64,000 nt of DNA from Moraxella canis (lineage in GTDB: Bacteria > Pseudomonadota > Gammaproteobacteria > Pseudomonadales > Moraxellaceae), in NCBI RefSeq assembly GCF_002014965.1, contig NZ_MUXT01000005.1:1-64000 (forward strand), written 5' to 3'. The stretch's first letter is position 1. Every line of letters begins with the position of its first letter. The notes beneath the pieces are model-generated. The model did not search any database and was not told the origin of the DNA. It was given only the letters and a program-made list of their open reading frames with translations. Made by a program: the position numbers and the translations under genes. Shown here piece after piece: positions 48,846 to 56,582 of this stretch.

Positions 48846-49676
48846 ATGAATTTTGGTAAAATTTTTGGTATTTGCGCGCTGGCGTCTGGCATCGCATTGG
48901 CAGGCTGCAGCAACCAATCAAACGATCAAGCAGCGACCTCTGATGCAGCTGCACAGACCATCAAAGTTGGCGTCATGGCAGGTCCTGAACAAGCCGTGGC
49001 TGAAGTTGCCGGTCAAGTCGCTAAAGACAAATACAATCTAACGGTTGAATTGGTTGAGTTTAATGACTATGCCATGCCAAACTCAGCAGTCTCAAAAGGT
49101 GAGCTTGACGCTAACGCCATGCAGCACAAGCCTTATCTTGAAAAAGACAGCCAAGAAAAAGGCTTGGATAACTTGGTCATCGTCGGTAACACTTTTGTTT
49201 ATCCATTGGCAGGTTATTCAACCAAAATCAAGACATTGGATGAGCTACAAGATGGCGCCACCATCGCTGTTCCAAATGATCCATCAAACTTGGCTCGTGC
49301 GCTGATTTTGCTAGAAAAGCAAGGCTTGATCAAGCTAAAAGACAACACCAACCTATTCTCAACCACACTTGATATCGTAGAAAATCCAAAGAATCTGGTG
49401 ATCAAAGAAGTCGATACTTCGGTTGCTGCTCGTGCGATTGACGATGTTGATCTGGCGGTGGTGAACAATAACTATGCCGGTCAAGTCGGCTTAACTGCAA
49501 CAGAAAATGGTGTTTTTGTTGAAGACAAAGACTCACCTTATGTCAATATCATCGTCGCTCGTGCAGATAATAAAGACTCTGAAGCGATCCAAAACTTCGT
49601 CAAAGCCTATCAAACAGACGAAGTGGAAGCTGAAGCCAAAAAGCAATTCAAAGATGGGGTTGTCAAAGGCTGGTAA
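48846..49676 (+). CDS. metQ: methionine-binding lipoprotein
   Basis: MetQ is the substrate-binding lipoprotein of the methionine importer. The start at 48846 (MNFGKIFGICAL, 276 residues) has AAGG upstream; the frame to 48813 lacks support. The lipobox is IALAGC (Cys about 20). The NlpA-family body begins IKVGVMAGPEQ and contains YAMPNSAVSKGELDANAMQH and ATIAVPNDPSNLARAL. The roughly 190-base gap after metI has two small hairpins and could carry a separate promoter. Confidence 0.94.
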   Translation: MNFGKIFGICALASGIALAGCSNQSNDQAATSDAAAQTIKVGVMAGPEQAVAEVAGQVAKDKYNLTVELVEFNDYAMPNSAVSKGELDANAMQHKPYLEKDSQEKGLDNLVIVGNTFVYPLAGYSTKIKTLDELQDGATIAVPNDPSNLARALILLEKQGLIKLKDNTNLFSTTLDIVENPKNLVIKEVDTSVAARAIDDVDLAVVNNNYAGQVGLTATENGVFVEDKDSPYVNIIVARADNKDSEAIQNFVKAYQTDEVEAEAKKQFKDGVVKGW

Positions 49677-49686
49677 TCCAAACCAT

Positions 49687-49718
49687 AAAAAATCCTCCAG
49701 ATATTTGGAGGATTTTTT
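49687..49718. terminator. bidirectional terminator between metQ and ccmE
   Basis: AAAAAATCCTCCA (49687-49699) and TGGAGGATTTTTT (49706-49718) form a 13-bp perfect stem with a 6-base loop, with A and T runs in the arms. Confidence 0.9.
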
Positions 49719-49738
49719 ATGAGATCAAGAATTTATCT

Positions 49739-50260
49739 TTAACGCTCACTGACTTGAGCGGCGTTACGCTCGTCAATTTCACTCATTGGCGTTGCGGGTA
49801 CAAACTGTCCATTATTAACATCCGTTCCGCGTGCGGCGTGCTCTGTTTTGAGCGACTTGGCAACTTCAGGCGGCATATAGTTTTCGTCATGCTTTGCCAG
49901 CACTTCACTGGCAACAAACACGCCATCTTGTAGCTCACCTGTCGCGACGATACCTGAATTTTCGGCAAATAAATCTGGCAAAACACCCCGATAACTGACC
50001 GGTACGACAGCTTTATAGTCGGTGATTTTAAATTGTATGTTCAGCTGATCGCTTGGGTCTCGCTGAACGCTGCCTGCAACCACCATGCCGCCTGCTCGGA
50101 TGCGCTTGGCTTCAGGCGCTTGACCTGCAGCGATCGCCGTTGGGTCAAAATAATAATCCGTCTGATTGCGAATGGCATATAAAATCAAACTGACCGCCAC
50201 GACAGCACCCAGCAGCACTGCCAGCACCCAGATCAGTTTTTTTTGTCGTACAGAATTCAT
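49739..50260 (-). CDS. ccmE: cytochrome c maturation haem chaperone
   Basis: CcmE binds haem covalently in the periplasm and hands it to the CcmF-CcmH ligase. The start at 50260 ([11 protein letters not shown], 173 residues) gives a membrane anchor (about residues 9-30), an OB-fold domain and the haem-linking His124 with Tyr128 in [11 protein letters not shown]. It is the last gene of a ccmC-ccmD-ccmE run. No ccmF follows on this side; metQ lies convergent. Confidence 0.94.
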   Translation of the reverse strand: MNSVRQKKLIWVLAVLLGAVVAVSLILYAIRNQTDYYFDPTAIAAGQAPEAKRIRAGGMVVAGSVQRDPSDQLNIQFKITDYKAVVPVSYRGVLPDLFAENSGIVATGELQDGVFVASEVLAKHDENYMPPEVAKSLKTEHAARGTDVNNGQFVPATPMSEIDERNAAQVSER

Positions 50261-50327
50261 AGTTCCCCACATCATACCTGCATCGCCATACTCACATATG
50301 ATCGTATGGCGATCAAAATTCGAGCAC

Positions 50328-50528
50328 CTACTGTCGGCGCTGTTTATTGGTTAATCGTCCGCGTGCATGCTGACGACTGAGTTTTTGGATGGTGGCTTTG
50401 CGCTCTTTTTTGGTATAAATGATTAACCCCAAAATAGCAATCAAAGTCAGCGCATAGCACAGCCACACATAATAACCGTGCCCGCCCATCGCGATAAACT
50501 CGCTCATTGACTTAAAATATGGCGTCAT
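50328..50528 (-). CDS. ccmD: haem exporter protein CcmD
   Basis: The 66-residue product is a single-helix membrane protein (helix about 13-36 after [16 protein letters not shown]) with a basic C-terminal tail. This is the form of CcmD, which releases holo-CcmE from the CcmABC complex. The ATG at 50528 shares one base with the TGA stop of ccmC (TGATG), indicating translational coupling. Confidence 0.9.
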   Translation of the reverse strand: MTPYFKSMSEFIAMGGHGYYVWLCYALTLIAILGLIIYTKKERKATIQKLSRQHARGRLTNKQRRQ

Positions 50529-51337
50529 CACACATCTCCATGACGTTGATTAATCAAACGCGTCACCCAAGCTTTATTGGCTTCACGAGCCAAAATCAGT
50601 GAATTGGTGCGATAAATGGCAATCGCCGCCACCATAAAATACATCCCCAAAAGCATGATCAAAAGCGGCACCCACATGGATGCGCTCATTTTTGGTGCAT
50701 TGGTGACGGTAAATGTTGCGCCTTGATGCAGCGTATTCCACCATTCAACGGAGTATTTGATGATGGGCAAGTTCACTGCACCTACGATGGATAAAATGGC
50801 GGCTGCTTTTCCGCGGTTGCTACTATTTTCAAAAGCAGAAAATAGCGCAATCACGCCAGCATACAAAAACGCCAAAATCAGCATGGAAGTCAGGCGCGCA
50901 TCCCACACCCAATAGGTGCCCCAAGTTGGTTTAGCCCAAATTGAGCCAGTCAATAAGCTTAGCACACAAAAGATAAATCCGATGGGCGCAATGGCTTGGG
51001 CGACGATGTTGGCGGTCTTAATTTTCCAAACCAAAAAAATTATCCCAAGCACACTCAAAGCAAAATAAATGCTCATCGCAAGACTTGCTGCGGGCACATG
51101 AATAAAGATAATGCGATAGCTGTTACCTTGCAGATAATCAGGCGGCGCAAAGCCAAGCGCCCACACCACACCAACGCCAAGCAGCACAGCAGCGATTGCA
51201 GCCAAATACTTTACCCAAGGCGAAAAAATATGGAAAAATCGCTCAGTACCAACGGTAGTCAAAAACCCTTGCCACAGACGGTCAAAAAACCCGCCATTTT
51301 TGGGAGCTGTGTTTGGAGCTGGGCTGTGTTTTGGCAT
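50528..51337 (-). CDS. ccmC: haem exporter subunit CcmC
   Basis: CcmC presents haem to CcmE during c-type cytochrome maturation. The 269-residue product has six membrane helices and the tryptophan-rich haem-binding motif WGTYWVWDARLTS, with conserved histidines in IIFIHVPAAS and WWNTLHQGATF. It is somewhat longer than usual because of an N-terminal extension (MPKHSPAPNTAP). ccmA and ccmB, normally just upstream, are missing here; instead a divergent lipoprotein gene is present. Confidence 0.94.
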   Translation of the reverse strand: MPKHSPAPNTAPKNGGFFDRLWQGFLTTVGTERFFHIFSPWVKYLAAIAAVLLGVGVVWALGFAPPDYLQGNSYRIIFIHVPAASLAMSIYFALSVLGIIFLVWKIKTANIVAQAIAPIGFIFCVLSLLTGSIWAKPTWGTYWVWDARLTSMLILAFLYAGVIALFSAFENSSNRGKAAAILSIVGAVNLPIIKYSVEWWNTLHQGATFTVTNAPKMSASMWVPLLIMLLGMYFMVAAIAIYRTNSLILAREANKAWVTRLINQRHGDV

Positions 51338-51533
51338 AAATCACCTAGCTATTTAATGCTTATCAATCATTAAAAAGAATATAAACGTCTTATTATATCA
51401 CATCACCCCCATTACTCATATACAATTTGCCGATAAACTGGGCATTTAAGGAGCTGTTTTACTGATCTTGACTTGTAAAATCAAGCGTTTGTCGTCATAA
51501 TGAAAGACAGTGTCTTTATTTTTAGGTAGTTTT

Positions 51534-52091
51534 ATGACAAATTCTGTAAAAACTCGCAAATCATCTCGTCAAATCTCTTTGGTCTTGCTTGGTGGTGCAG
51601 GACTCAGCTTAGCGGCATGCTCATCTGAAGCTCCGCAAGCGGTAGCACCTGCCGAGCCACACGAGCAGCCTGCACAATATACCAGTGCTGAAGCACAAGC
51701 ACTTCAAGAACAAGCCGCCGCCTTGCAAGCGCAAGCTGCCGAACTTGAGATGCAGGCTCAAGAAGCACAAATGGCAGTCAGCCAGACCGAAGATGGCGGT
51801 GAAGCAGTTGCCACCGATGGCAATGGTACAGGCAGCTTATTGGCAGCGGCAGCGGCAGGTGCGGCGGCAGGCTATGTGGCAAGCCGAGCAGCTGGCAACC
51901 GAGCTGCCACTGCTCAAGCCTCACAAACTGCTCAAACGCCTGCCACCACGCAGCAGCCGGCACAGAGCGCTCAGCAGCAAGCCACCAATGGCAATCGCCA
52001 AAGCTTGGCACAAGCCACTCAAGATAACAAAACTGGCACCAGTCGCCAAGGGTTTGGTGCGACGGGCGGATCGACGGGCGCAGCCTCATGA
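51534..52091 (+). CDS. YgiB-like lipoprotein, low-complexity
   Basis: The start at 51534 (MTNSVKTRKSSRQ, 185 residues) has TAGGTAG upstream. A lipoprotein signal ends in LSLAAC. The mature part is a Gln/Ala-Glu helix, a glycine/alanine membrane-like stretch (LLAAAAAGAAAGYVASRAAG), and a Gln/Thr/Ala tail ending RQGFGATGGS. That ending and the coupling (ATGA overlap) to a YgiC-type gene suggest a relative of YgiB (DUF1190), though the sequence is much degenerate. Function unknown. Confidence 0.65.
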   Translation: MTNSVKTRKSSRQISLVLLGGAGLSLAACSSEAPQAVAPAEPHEQPAQYTSAEAQALQEQAAALQAQAAELEMQAQEAQMAVSQTEDGGEAVATDGNGTGSLLAAAAAGAAAGYVASRAAGNRAATAQASQTAQTPATTQQPAQSAQQQATNGNRQSLAQATQDNKTGTSRQGFGATGGSTGAAS

Positions 52092-53239
52092 GACGCATTG
52101 CCGTCACACCGCGTCCAGATTGGCAAGACGAGATGGCGCGCATTGGCTTTAATTATCACAGCATTGATGGCAATTATTGGCAAGAAGACGCCTGCTATGT
52201 GTTTACCGAGGGGCAAATTGACCTCATTGAGGATGCGACCAACGCCTTGCACCAAATGTATGTGCAAGCGGTCGCCCATGTGGTGAAAACTGGCGATTAT
52301 GCAAGACTTGGCATTGATGATACCATTGCCAAACAAATCGAGGACAGCTTTCGCAGCCAAGCGGTAAGCTTGTATGGACGCTTTGATTTGTGCTTTGATG
52401 GTTTCAATCCGCCTAAACTTTATGAATACAATGCCGATACGCCTACTGCCTTATTTGAGGCAAGCGTCGCACAGTGGTATTGGCTTCAGGCTCAGGGCGG
52501 TATCTTGAGCGGTGCTGACCAATTTAATAGTATTCATGAGCGTCTTTTGGTAGAGTTTGGCGCACTCAAATCCACCATCAACCAAGACACGCTGTACTTG
52601 ACGGCGGTATCAAACAGCATGGAAGATCTGACCACCACGCAATACCTCCAAGATGTCGCCATTCAAGCGGGATTGCAGACAGAATATATTGATATTGGAA
52701 GCATTGGCTATCGCGCTCGCGATGGTCAATTTACCGATTTACAAGATCGTGTTATCCACCATCTGTTTAAGCTGTATCCATGGGAGTGGCTGATCGCAGA
52801 AGACTTTGGCAAGTATATTGCCAGTAGCGGTATTCGCCTGATTGAGCCTGCCTATAAGCTTTTGATGAGCAATAAAGCACTGCTTGCCGTCTTATGGGAG
52901 CTGTTTCCAAATCACCCTAATCTGCTGCCAGCCAGTCTAACTGCGGCTGACATAACAGGCAATGTGGTCAAAAAGCCCTTTTATTCTCGTGAAGGCGCCA
53001 ATATCAGCCTAATCCATGAAGGTCAGACGCTTGCGACCGATGGACAGTATGGTCACGAAGGCTATGTCTATCAAGCATCTTCACCTTTACCAAAATTTAG
53101 CAACAATCAAGGGCAAGACGTGTTTGCGGTGATTGGCAGCTGGATCGTCGGGCATAGCGCCGCCGGCATCGGCATCCGAGAGGACAGCACGCTCATCACC
53201 AAAGACACCAGCTTATTTGTCCCACACGCCTTTATCTAA
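52088..53239 (+). CDS. YgiC-type ATP-grasp protein (glutathionylspermidine synthase-like)
   Basis: The 383-residue product matches the C-terminal synthetase domain of glutathionylspermidine synthase: YGRFDLCFDGFNPPKLYEYN as YGRFDLCFDG and PPKLYEYNADTPTALFEAS, then KPFYSREGANI and GSWIVGHSAAGIGIRED. YgiC and YjfC share this fold but lack the amidase domain, and E. coli YgiC does not make glutathionylspermidine; the true substrate is unknown. It overlaps the upstream lipoprotein gene by four bases, a conserved pairing. Confidence 0.87.
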   Translation: MRRIAVTPRPDWQDEMARIGFNYHSIDGNYWQEDACYVFTEGQIDLIEDATNALHQMYVQAVAHVVKTGDYARLGIDDTIAKQIEDSFRSQAVSLYGRFDLCFDGFNPPKLYEYNADTPTALFEASVAQWYWLQAQGGILSGADQFNSIHERLLVEFGALKSTINQDTLYLTAVSNSMEDLTTTQYLQDVAIQAGLQTEYIDIGSIGYRARDGQFTDLQDRVIHHLFKLYPWEWLIAEDFGKYIASSGIRLIEPAYKLLMSNKALLAVLWELFPNHPNLLPASLTAADITGNVVKKPFYSREGANISLIHEGQTLATDGQYGHEGYVYQASSPLPKFSNNQGQDVFAVIGSWIVGHSAAGIGIREDSTLITKDTSLFVPHAFI

Positions 53240-53254
53240 CTGAGTGATACCCAT

Positions 53255-53288
53255 AAAAATCTCAAGCAGAACACGGCTTGAGATTTTT
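53255..53288 (+). terminator. intrinsic terminator at the end of the backbone
   Basis: AAAAATCTCAAGC (53255-53267) and GCTTGAGATTTTT (53276-53288) form a 13-bp stem with an 8-base loop and a T-run, 16 bases after the ygiC-type gene. The 250 bases to its right (53289-53541) are very AT-rich with no gene; the left edge of the foreign island lies in them. Confidence 0.9.
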
Positions 53289-53541
53289 TATTAAAAACAT
53301 TGATCACGCTAATGAAGCTTAAAATGGTTGTTTCTATATCACTTAGGAATGTAAATTATAAAATGCTTTAAAATCAATCAATTAAATATTAACTTGTCAA
53401 AATTGAAGTGTGAATACGTAAAAATAAAGATTAAAAAGACTAGATTTCAGATTTTATTTTTACACAATGTACTTACTATAAAATACCAAACAGATAATAT
53501 TTGTCCATAAATTCATTGGGTTGATTATGCCATTTTTACAC

Positions 53542-53742
53542 TTATTGACTAATCACGATTAAATCCACCTCATCAGTCAGTAACTTTTCAAAATTTGACA
53601 CAATATCAATGTTGGGGAACCATGCTAATGCCCGAGTGGTTGAACGCTCAATAAATTTTATCACGTTAAACCGAAAAAAGGGAACATGGAAAATACGGGT
53701 AGAATACCCACTCCCCACAATGGCAACATTAATTTTCTTCAT
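53542..53742 (-). pseudogene. N-terminal remnant of a Gfo/Idh/MocA oxidoreductase
   Basis: The 66-residue frame begins with a nucleotide-binding fold, MKKINVAIVGSGYSTRIFH, and VPFFRF, then SNFEKLLTDEVDLIVIS, as in YdgJ-type NAD(P)-dependent oxidoreductases. It stops one codon after VIS, where the family continues with a TPN...H segment, so about 80 percent of the gene is missing. Codon use is AT-rich and Pasteurellaceae-like. It marks the first recognisable piece of the island. Confidence 0.65.
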
Positions 53743-53837
53743 ATTTGGCTATCCTTAATTAATAAAATTGTGGCGAGTATAAGATCGTTTCTATCTATCC
53801 GCCATTTAGGTTATTTATACAGAATATCTAAATAGAT

Positions 53838-54524
53838 TTAACTTTTGACATCTTTTTTCCTAAATAAAAAATACCAAACCCAAAACCTTGTGCTGTAAGC
53901 CAGTGCAATTAAAATCGCAAAAAAGTCAAAATAAAAGACCGCTTGTGGTTCATCATAATTGAAATAGGCAAAATCCACTTTCAGCAATAAATAGGGCAAC
54001 AACTCTCGTTGCACAAAAACGAAAATACCATAAGCGGCAATAATCAGCTAACAAGCTGGAATAAGTCTGCATGCAAGCCAATGTTCAAGATCTAAACGGT
54101 AGCCATTTGCGAATAAATTAGCAATAGGTTTCCAATGTAACCCCAAATGTACACCCACTAAAATTTGCAACCAATGGGTGTTGGTCATATGAATTTTTCG
54201 CATTAAATCTGTGGTAGAGTGGAATAGCATTTCCACCAATAGATGTTTAGAAAGCATAATGCCACTGATACAAGCGGTTAAAAATAACAAAAAAGTTGCA
54301 AAATTGACCGCACTTTGCAAAATGCGATAGCTGTTATAACTGCCTGAAAAGGTCTTTTTGAGCCACCAGATATTCAGTGAAAGATGTGAGATAATCAAAG
54401 CAAAAAAGACCAAGCCGAGCCATTCGTGCGTGATTTCTTCGTAAAGATGATAGCCAAAAAGAGAAAGCAATATTGCCGTTAGAACCAAATCTTGAGCGAG
54501 TTGGAAGAGATATTTTTTCTTCAT
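53838..54524 (-). pseudogene. DUF4405-type membrane protein broken by an in-frame TAG
   Basis: From MKKKYLFQLAQDLV (54524) the frame encodes four membrane segments with histidines in FGYHLYEEITHEW, LIISHLSLNIWW and LVGVHLGLHWKP, as in DUF4405 proteins. A TAG stop occurs at 54048-54050, but the same frame continues for 69 more sense codons (LIIAAYGIFVFVQRELLPY onward) to a TAA at 53838-53840 and includes another hydrophobic helix. The full product would be about 228 residues. One nonsense change is the simplest reading. It sits next to a flavodoxin gene damaged the same way. Confidence 0.7.
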
Positions 54525-54573
54525 AAAATTGAAATTTAAATGGTAGAGACATACGCTGTGTGTCCCTACATTT

Positions 54574-54866
54574 TTATTTTGTATAACCATTTTCGGTTAA
54601 GAATTTAGCTAATCGTTTTTCCACTTGTTGTTCAGCCCTTACCGTTTTATGCAAATACGCCTCAAAACCGTTTTTTACGTTGGCTTGTGGTTGAAGTTAC
54701 TGAATATCTTTATCCGTTCCACCCAAACGACTGCCTCCGTGACCAACCACCGGCACAATATTTTTCCCACTAAAGTCTACTTGCTCGAGCAAAGAATAAA
54801 GCGCCATTGGCATTTTGTACCACCAAATCGGATAGACCAAAAATACCGTATCTGCATCGGTTATCA
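54574..54866 (-). pseudogene. flavodoxin remnant, 5' truncated, with in-frame TAA
   Basis: The frame encodes the middle of a flavodoxin-family protein, DADTVFLVYPIWWYKMPMAL and QVDFSGKNIVPVVGHGGS. It is interrupted by TAA at 54697-54699 after TDKDIQ and then goes on in the same frame through LQPQANVKNGFEAYLHKTV to a final TAA at 54574. The N-terminal FMN-binding part is missing, replaced by an IS1016-like transposase tail at about 54856-54866. Transcribed in the same direction as the DUF4405 remnant, it was probably a two-gene redox unit. Confidence 0.7.
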
Positions 54867-55170
54867 TGCCAAGACAAGTGAAATCATGGCATTTGTTTGG
54901 GGCAAACGTGATTTGCAAACCGCTTTGGCTTTAAAGCAGCGTTTAAAAGCACTCAAAGTAAGCTATGAACGTATTGCCGGCGATAATTGGGATGCTTTTG
55001 TAAATGCGTTTTCTGATACCGGTGACCAATGGGTGGGTAAGCAACATACTAAAGCGATTGAGGGTAATAACTGTCGGATTCGGCACAGATTAAGTAGAGC
55101 CGTCAGGCGCAGTTGCTGTTTTTCCAAATCAATGTTTTATCATGTTAAATCTTTTAATATTGGATTTTAG
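54856..55170 (+). pseudogene. IS1016-like transposase C-terminal remnant
   Basis: From CIGYHAKTSEIMAFVWGKRD to the stop, the frame matches the C-terminal half of IS1016/IS1-family transposases, including AGDNWDAFVNAFSDTG, WVGKQHTKAIEGNNCRIRHR and LSRAVRRSCCFSKS. The N-terminal half and left end are absent. The open frame continues upstream to 54625 only because the antisense of the flavodoxin remnant happens to be open. IS1016 is typical of Haemophilus and Neisseria. Confidence 0.8.
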
Positions 55171-55253
55171 GCAATCAATCATCCCAAACAAATTTAACCC
55201 AGCACACTTTTCAGGACACCACCAATGTTTTAAATAAATAAGGAAATATGCAA

Positions 55254-55466
55254 ATGAATAAATTAACAGCAGGTCGCCCAAGCGCAACTAAAAGCAAACT
55301 TTCTGTTGCTGATGTCAGCGAGCAAGAGCGTATTAAGCGGATTAGCTTTGATATGACAGAAGCCAATCATCGTGAACTAAAAAAATATGCGGCGGAACAG
55401 GGCGTAACCATTCGGGAAGTGCTGAATGGTTTAATTGATGAGTTATTGGCGAAAAAGAAAAAATAA
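55254..55466 (+). CDS. ribbon-helix-helix protein, plasmid-partition-like
   Basis: The start at 55254 (MNKLTAGRPSATKSK, 70 residues) has AAGGA about nine bases upstream; an ATG two codons earlier is also possible. A disordered basic N terminus is followed by a short beta strand and two helices (RIKRISFDMTEANHRELKKY, then VTIREVLNGLIDELL), the build of ParG/Arc-type DNA-binding proteins encoded beside ParA on small plasmids. No ParA or toxin gene is adjacent, so it may be what is left of a plasmid replicon. Confidence 0.5.
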   Translation: MNKLTAGRPSATKSKLSVADVSEQERIKRISFDMTEANHRELKKYAAEQGVTIREVLNGLIDELLAKKKK

Positions 55467-55619
55467 TTGAAAGCAGTGTTGATGGGTAACAACACAGCTT
55501 AAAAATTTTACAATATAAAACAATGTTATATGAATAATTTGTAAAAAATCTTCAAAATTATGCAGGATTTGGGTGTTTGCAAATTAAAATAACTTATTTT
55601 GCCTTCAATTTTTAACCAG

Positions 55620-55743
55620 TCAAATTTACCATTTTTGCGCCGTAAAGCCCCGTTCTTCAGGTTGGGGATATAGCTTTTTTGACTTTTTCTCTTGCCCACT
55701 CTTCGTATTGGGAAGTTTGATTTTTAACTGGTTTTAAATTCAT
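55620..55743 (-). other. possible IS200/IS605-like end hairpin inside a short gene fragment
   Basis: A minus-strand frame starts at 55743 (MNLKPVKNQTSQYEEWAREK) and reads 28 codons before running into a CCCC-loop-GGGG hairpin at about 55648-55667 (GCCCCGTTCTTCAGGTTGGGG region). That hairpin resembles the right end of IS200/IS605 elements. The peptide could be the start of a plasmid-stability antitoxin. No TnpA or TnpB frame is present. Tentative; the rest of 55467-55782 shows nothing else. Confidence 0.3.
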
Positions 55744-55782
55744 TTTGCTATGATATTCTGTTTAAGGTTTTTATTATTATAC

Positions 55783-55937
55783 CTAATGAATGTTTAAATT
55801 GGGGTGTTCACGCAAAAACACATTGACTGCTTTAAATCCGTATGTGGTACTGTGGTGATGGTTATTTTATTTTTTGATATTTCAAAAGCTTGCGGCTCTA
55901 TTGTCCAGACAAGTGATTGGGGATGGAATGTGTGCAT
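55783..55937 (-). pseudogene. DUF1349 N-terminal remnant fused to another gene tail
   Basis: A real start, AGGAG six bases before ATG at 55937, opens MHTFHPQSLVWTIEPQAFEI and then ITITTVPHTDL, as in the start of DUF1349 proteins. The similarity ends there. In another frame the next bases encode FKAVNVFLREHPNLNIH and a stop at 55783, like the tail of an unrelated protein. The junction at about 55836 shows a deletion that joined two gene pieces. Confidence 0.45.
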
Positions 55938-56043
55938 TATTACTCCTGAGTAATGAGACTGTATTATAGTAAAGATTTCATACATATTGAAAAACAAGCG
56001 GTAAGATTTTGAGAAAAATTTGCAAATTATTTTTTCAAATCCC

Positions 56044-56074
56044 TTGACCTTAACCCTAGGTTAAGCTTTAAAAT
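56044..56074 (+). promoter_or_regulatory. MerR-family type promoter and operator of the copper module
   Basis: TTGACC (56044-56049) and TAAAAT (56069-56074) are separated by 19 bases, the overlong spacing that MerR-type activators correct. Inside the spacer, CTTAACC and GGTTAAG form a perfect 7-bp dyad around CTA (56049-56065). The arrangement fits CueR-like control of copper genes. The DUF411 start codon follows 37 bases later. No merR/cueR-like gene is in the window. Confidence 0.8.
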
Positions 56075-56111
56075 GATGTCCAATCAATCTCAATAAAAAT
56101 AAGGACATCTT

Positions 56112-56567
56112 ATGAAATTACATAAATTCCCCCGCTCATTGTTGCTTTTAAGTTTAGGCATAACCACTTTTGCTCAAGCACAAACACTTTCTATGGAAGT
56201 GTGGAAAAGCCCGACTTGTGGCTGTTGTAATGAATGGATCAGCTATATGCAGAAAAACGGTTTTGCGGTTAAAGTCAACGAAACAGGCAATTATGATGCT
56301 CATAAGCGCTTTAACATTAAATATGAACATGCTTCTTGCCACACAGCCGTGATTGATGGCTATGTGATTGAAGGACATGTACCTGCTGAGGATATCAAAC
56401 GTTTACTCTCAGAAAAACCCGATGCAATAGGCTTGTCTGCACCGGGAATGCCAATTGGTTCACCCGGTATGGACGGTGAAGCATACGGCGGACGCAAAGA
56501 TCCTTATGATGTTGTTTTGATTAAGAAAAACGGTGAAAGTGAAGTGTTTAAATCCTATAACCAATAG
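56112..56567 (+). CDS. periplasmic DUF411 metal-binding protein
   Basis: The 151-residue product has a signal peptide (about 1-23, ending FAQAQT), a thioredoxin-like core with the CGCC motif in KSPTCGCCNEWISYM, the conserved cysteine/histidine pair in EHASCHTAVIDGY, then EGHVPAEDI and the Met/Gly segment SAPGMPIGSPGMDG. DUF411 proteins are found next to copper oxidases and pumps and are thought to bind copper in the periplasm. It is the first gene after the MerR-type promoter and lies 15 bases before the multicopper oxidase. Confidence 0.88.
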   Translation: MKLHKFPRSLLLLSLGITTFAQAQTLSMEVWKSPTCGCCNEWISYMQKNGFAVKVNETGNYDAHKRFNIKYEHASCHTAVIDGYVIEGHVPAEDIKRLLSEKPDAIGLSAPGMPIGSPGMDGEAYGGRKDPYDVVLIKKNGESEVFKSYNQ

Positions 56568-56575
56568 GGGGGGGG
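56567..56575 (+). repeat. nine-G homopolymer between DUF411 gene and multicopper oxidase
   Basis: Nine consecutive G begin at the last base of the DUF411 TAG stop codon and end eight bases before the oxidase ATG at 56583. The tract forms the purine-rich ribosome-binding region of the oxidase gene, so slippage would alter its spacing or strength. Confidence 0.85.
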
Positions 56576-56582
56576 TGAAAGA

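Noticed and set aside
54625-55170. A 181-codon plus-strand open frame that looks like one gene
   Set aside because: Only its second half is transposase-like. The first half is the antisense of the flavodoxin remnant, so it is a chimera made by a junction and not a real gene.
55640-55670. A TnpB guide RNA (omega RNA) at the IS200/IS605-like hairpin
   Set aside because: Only a short hairpin is present and no TnpB coding sequence is near, so there is no basis for a functional RNA.
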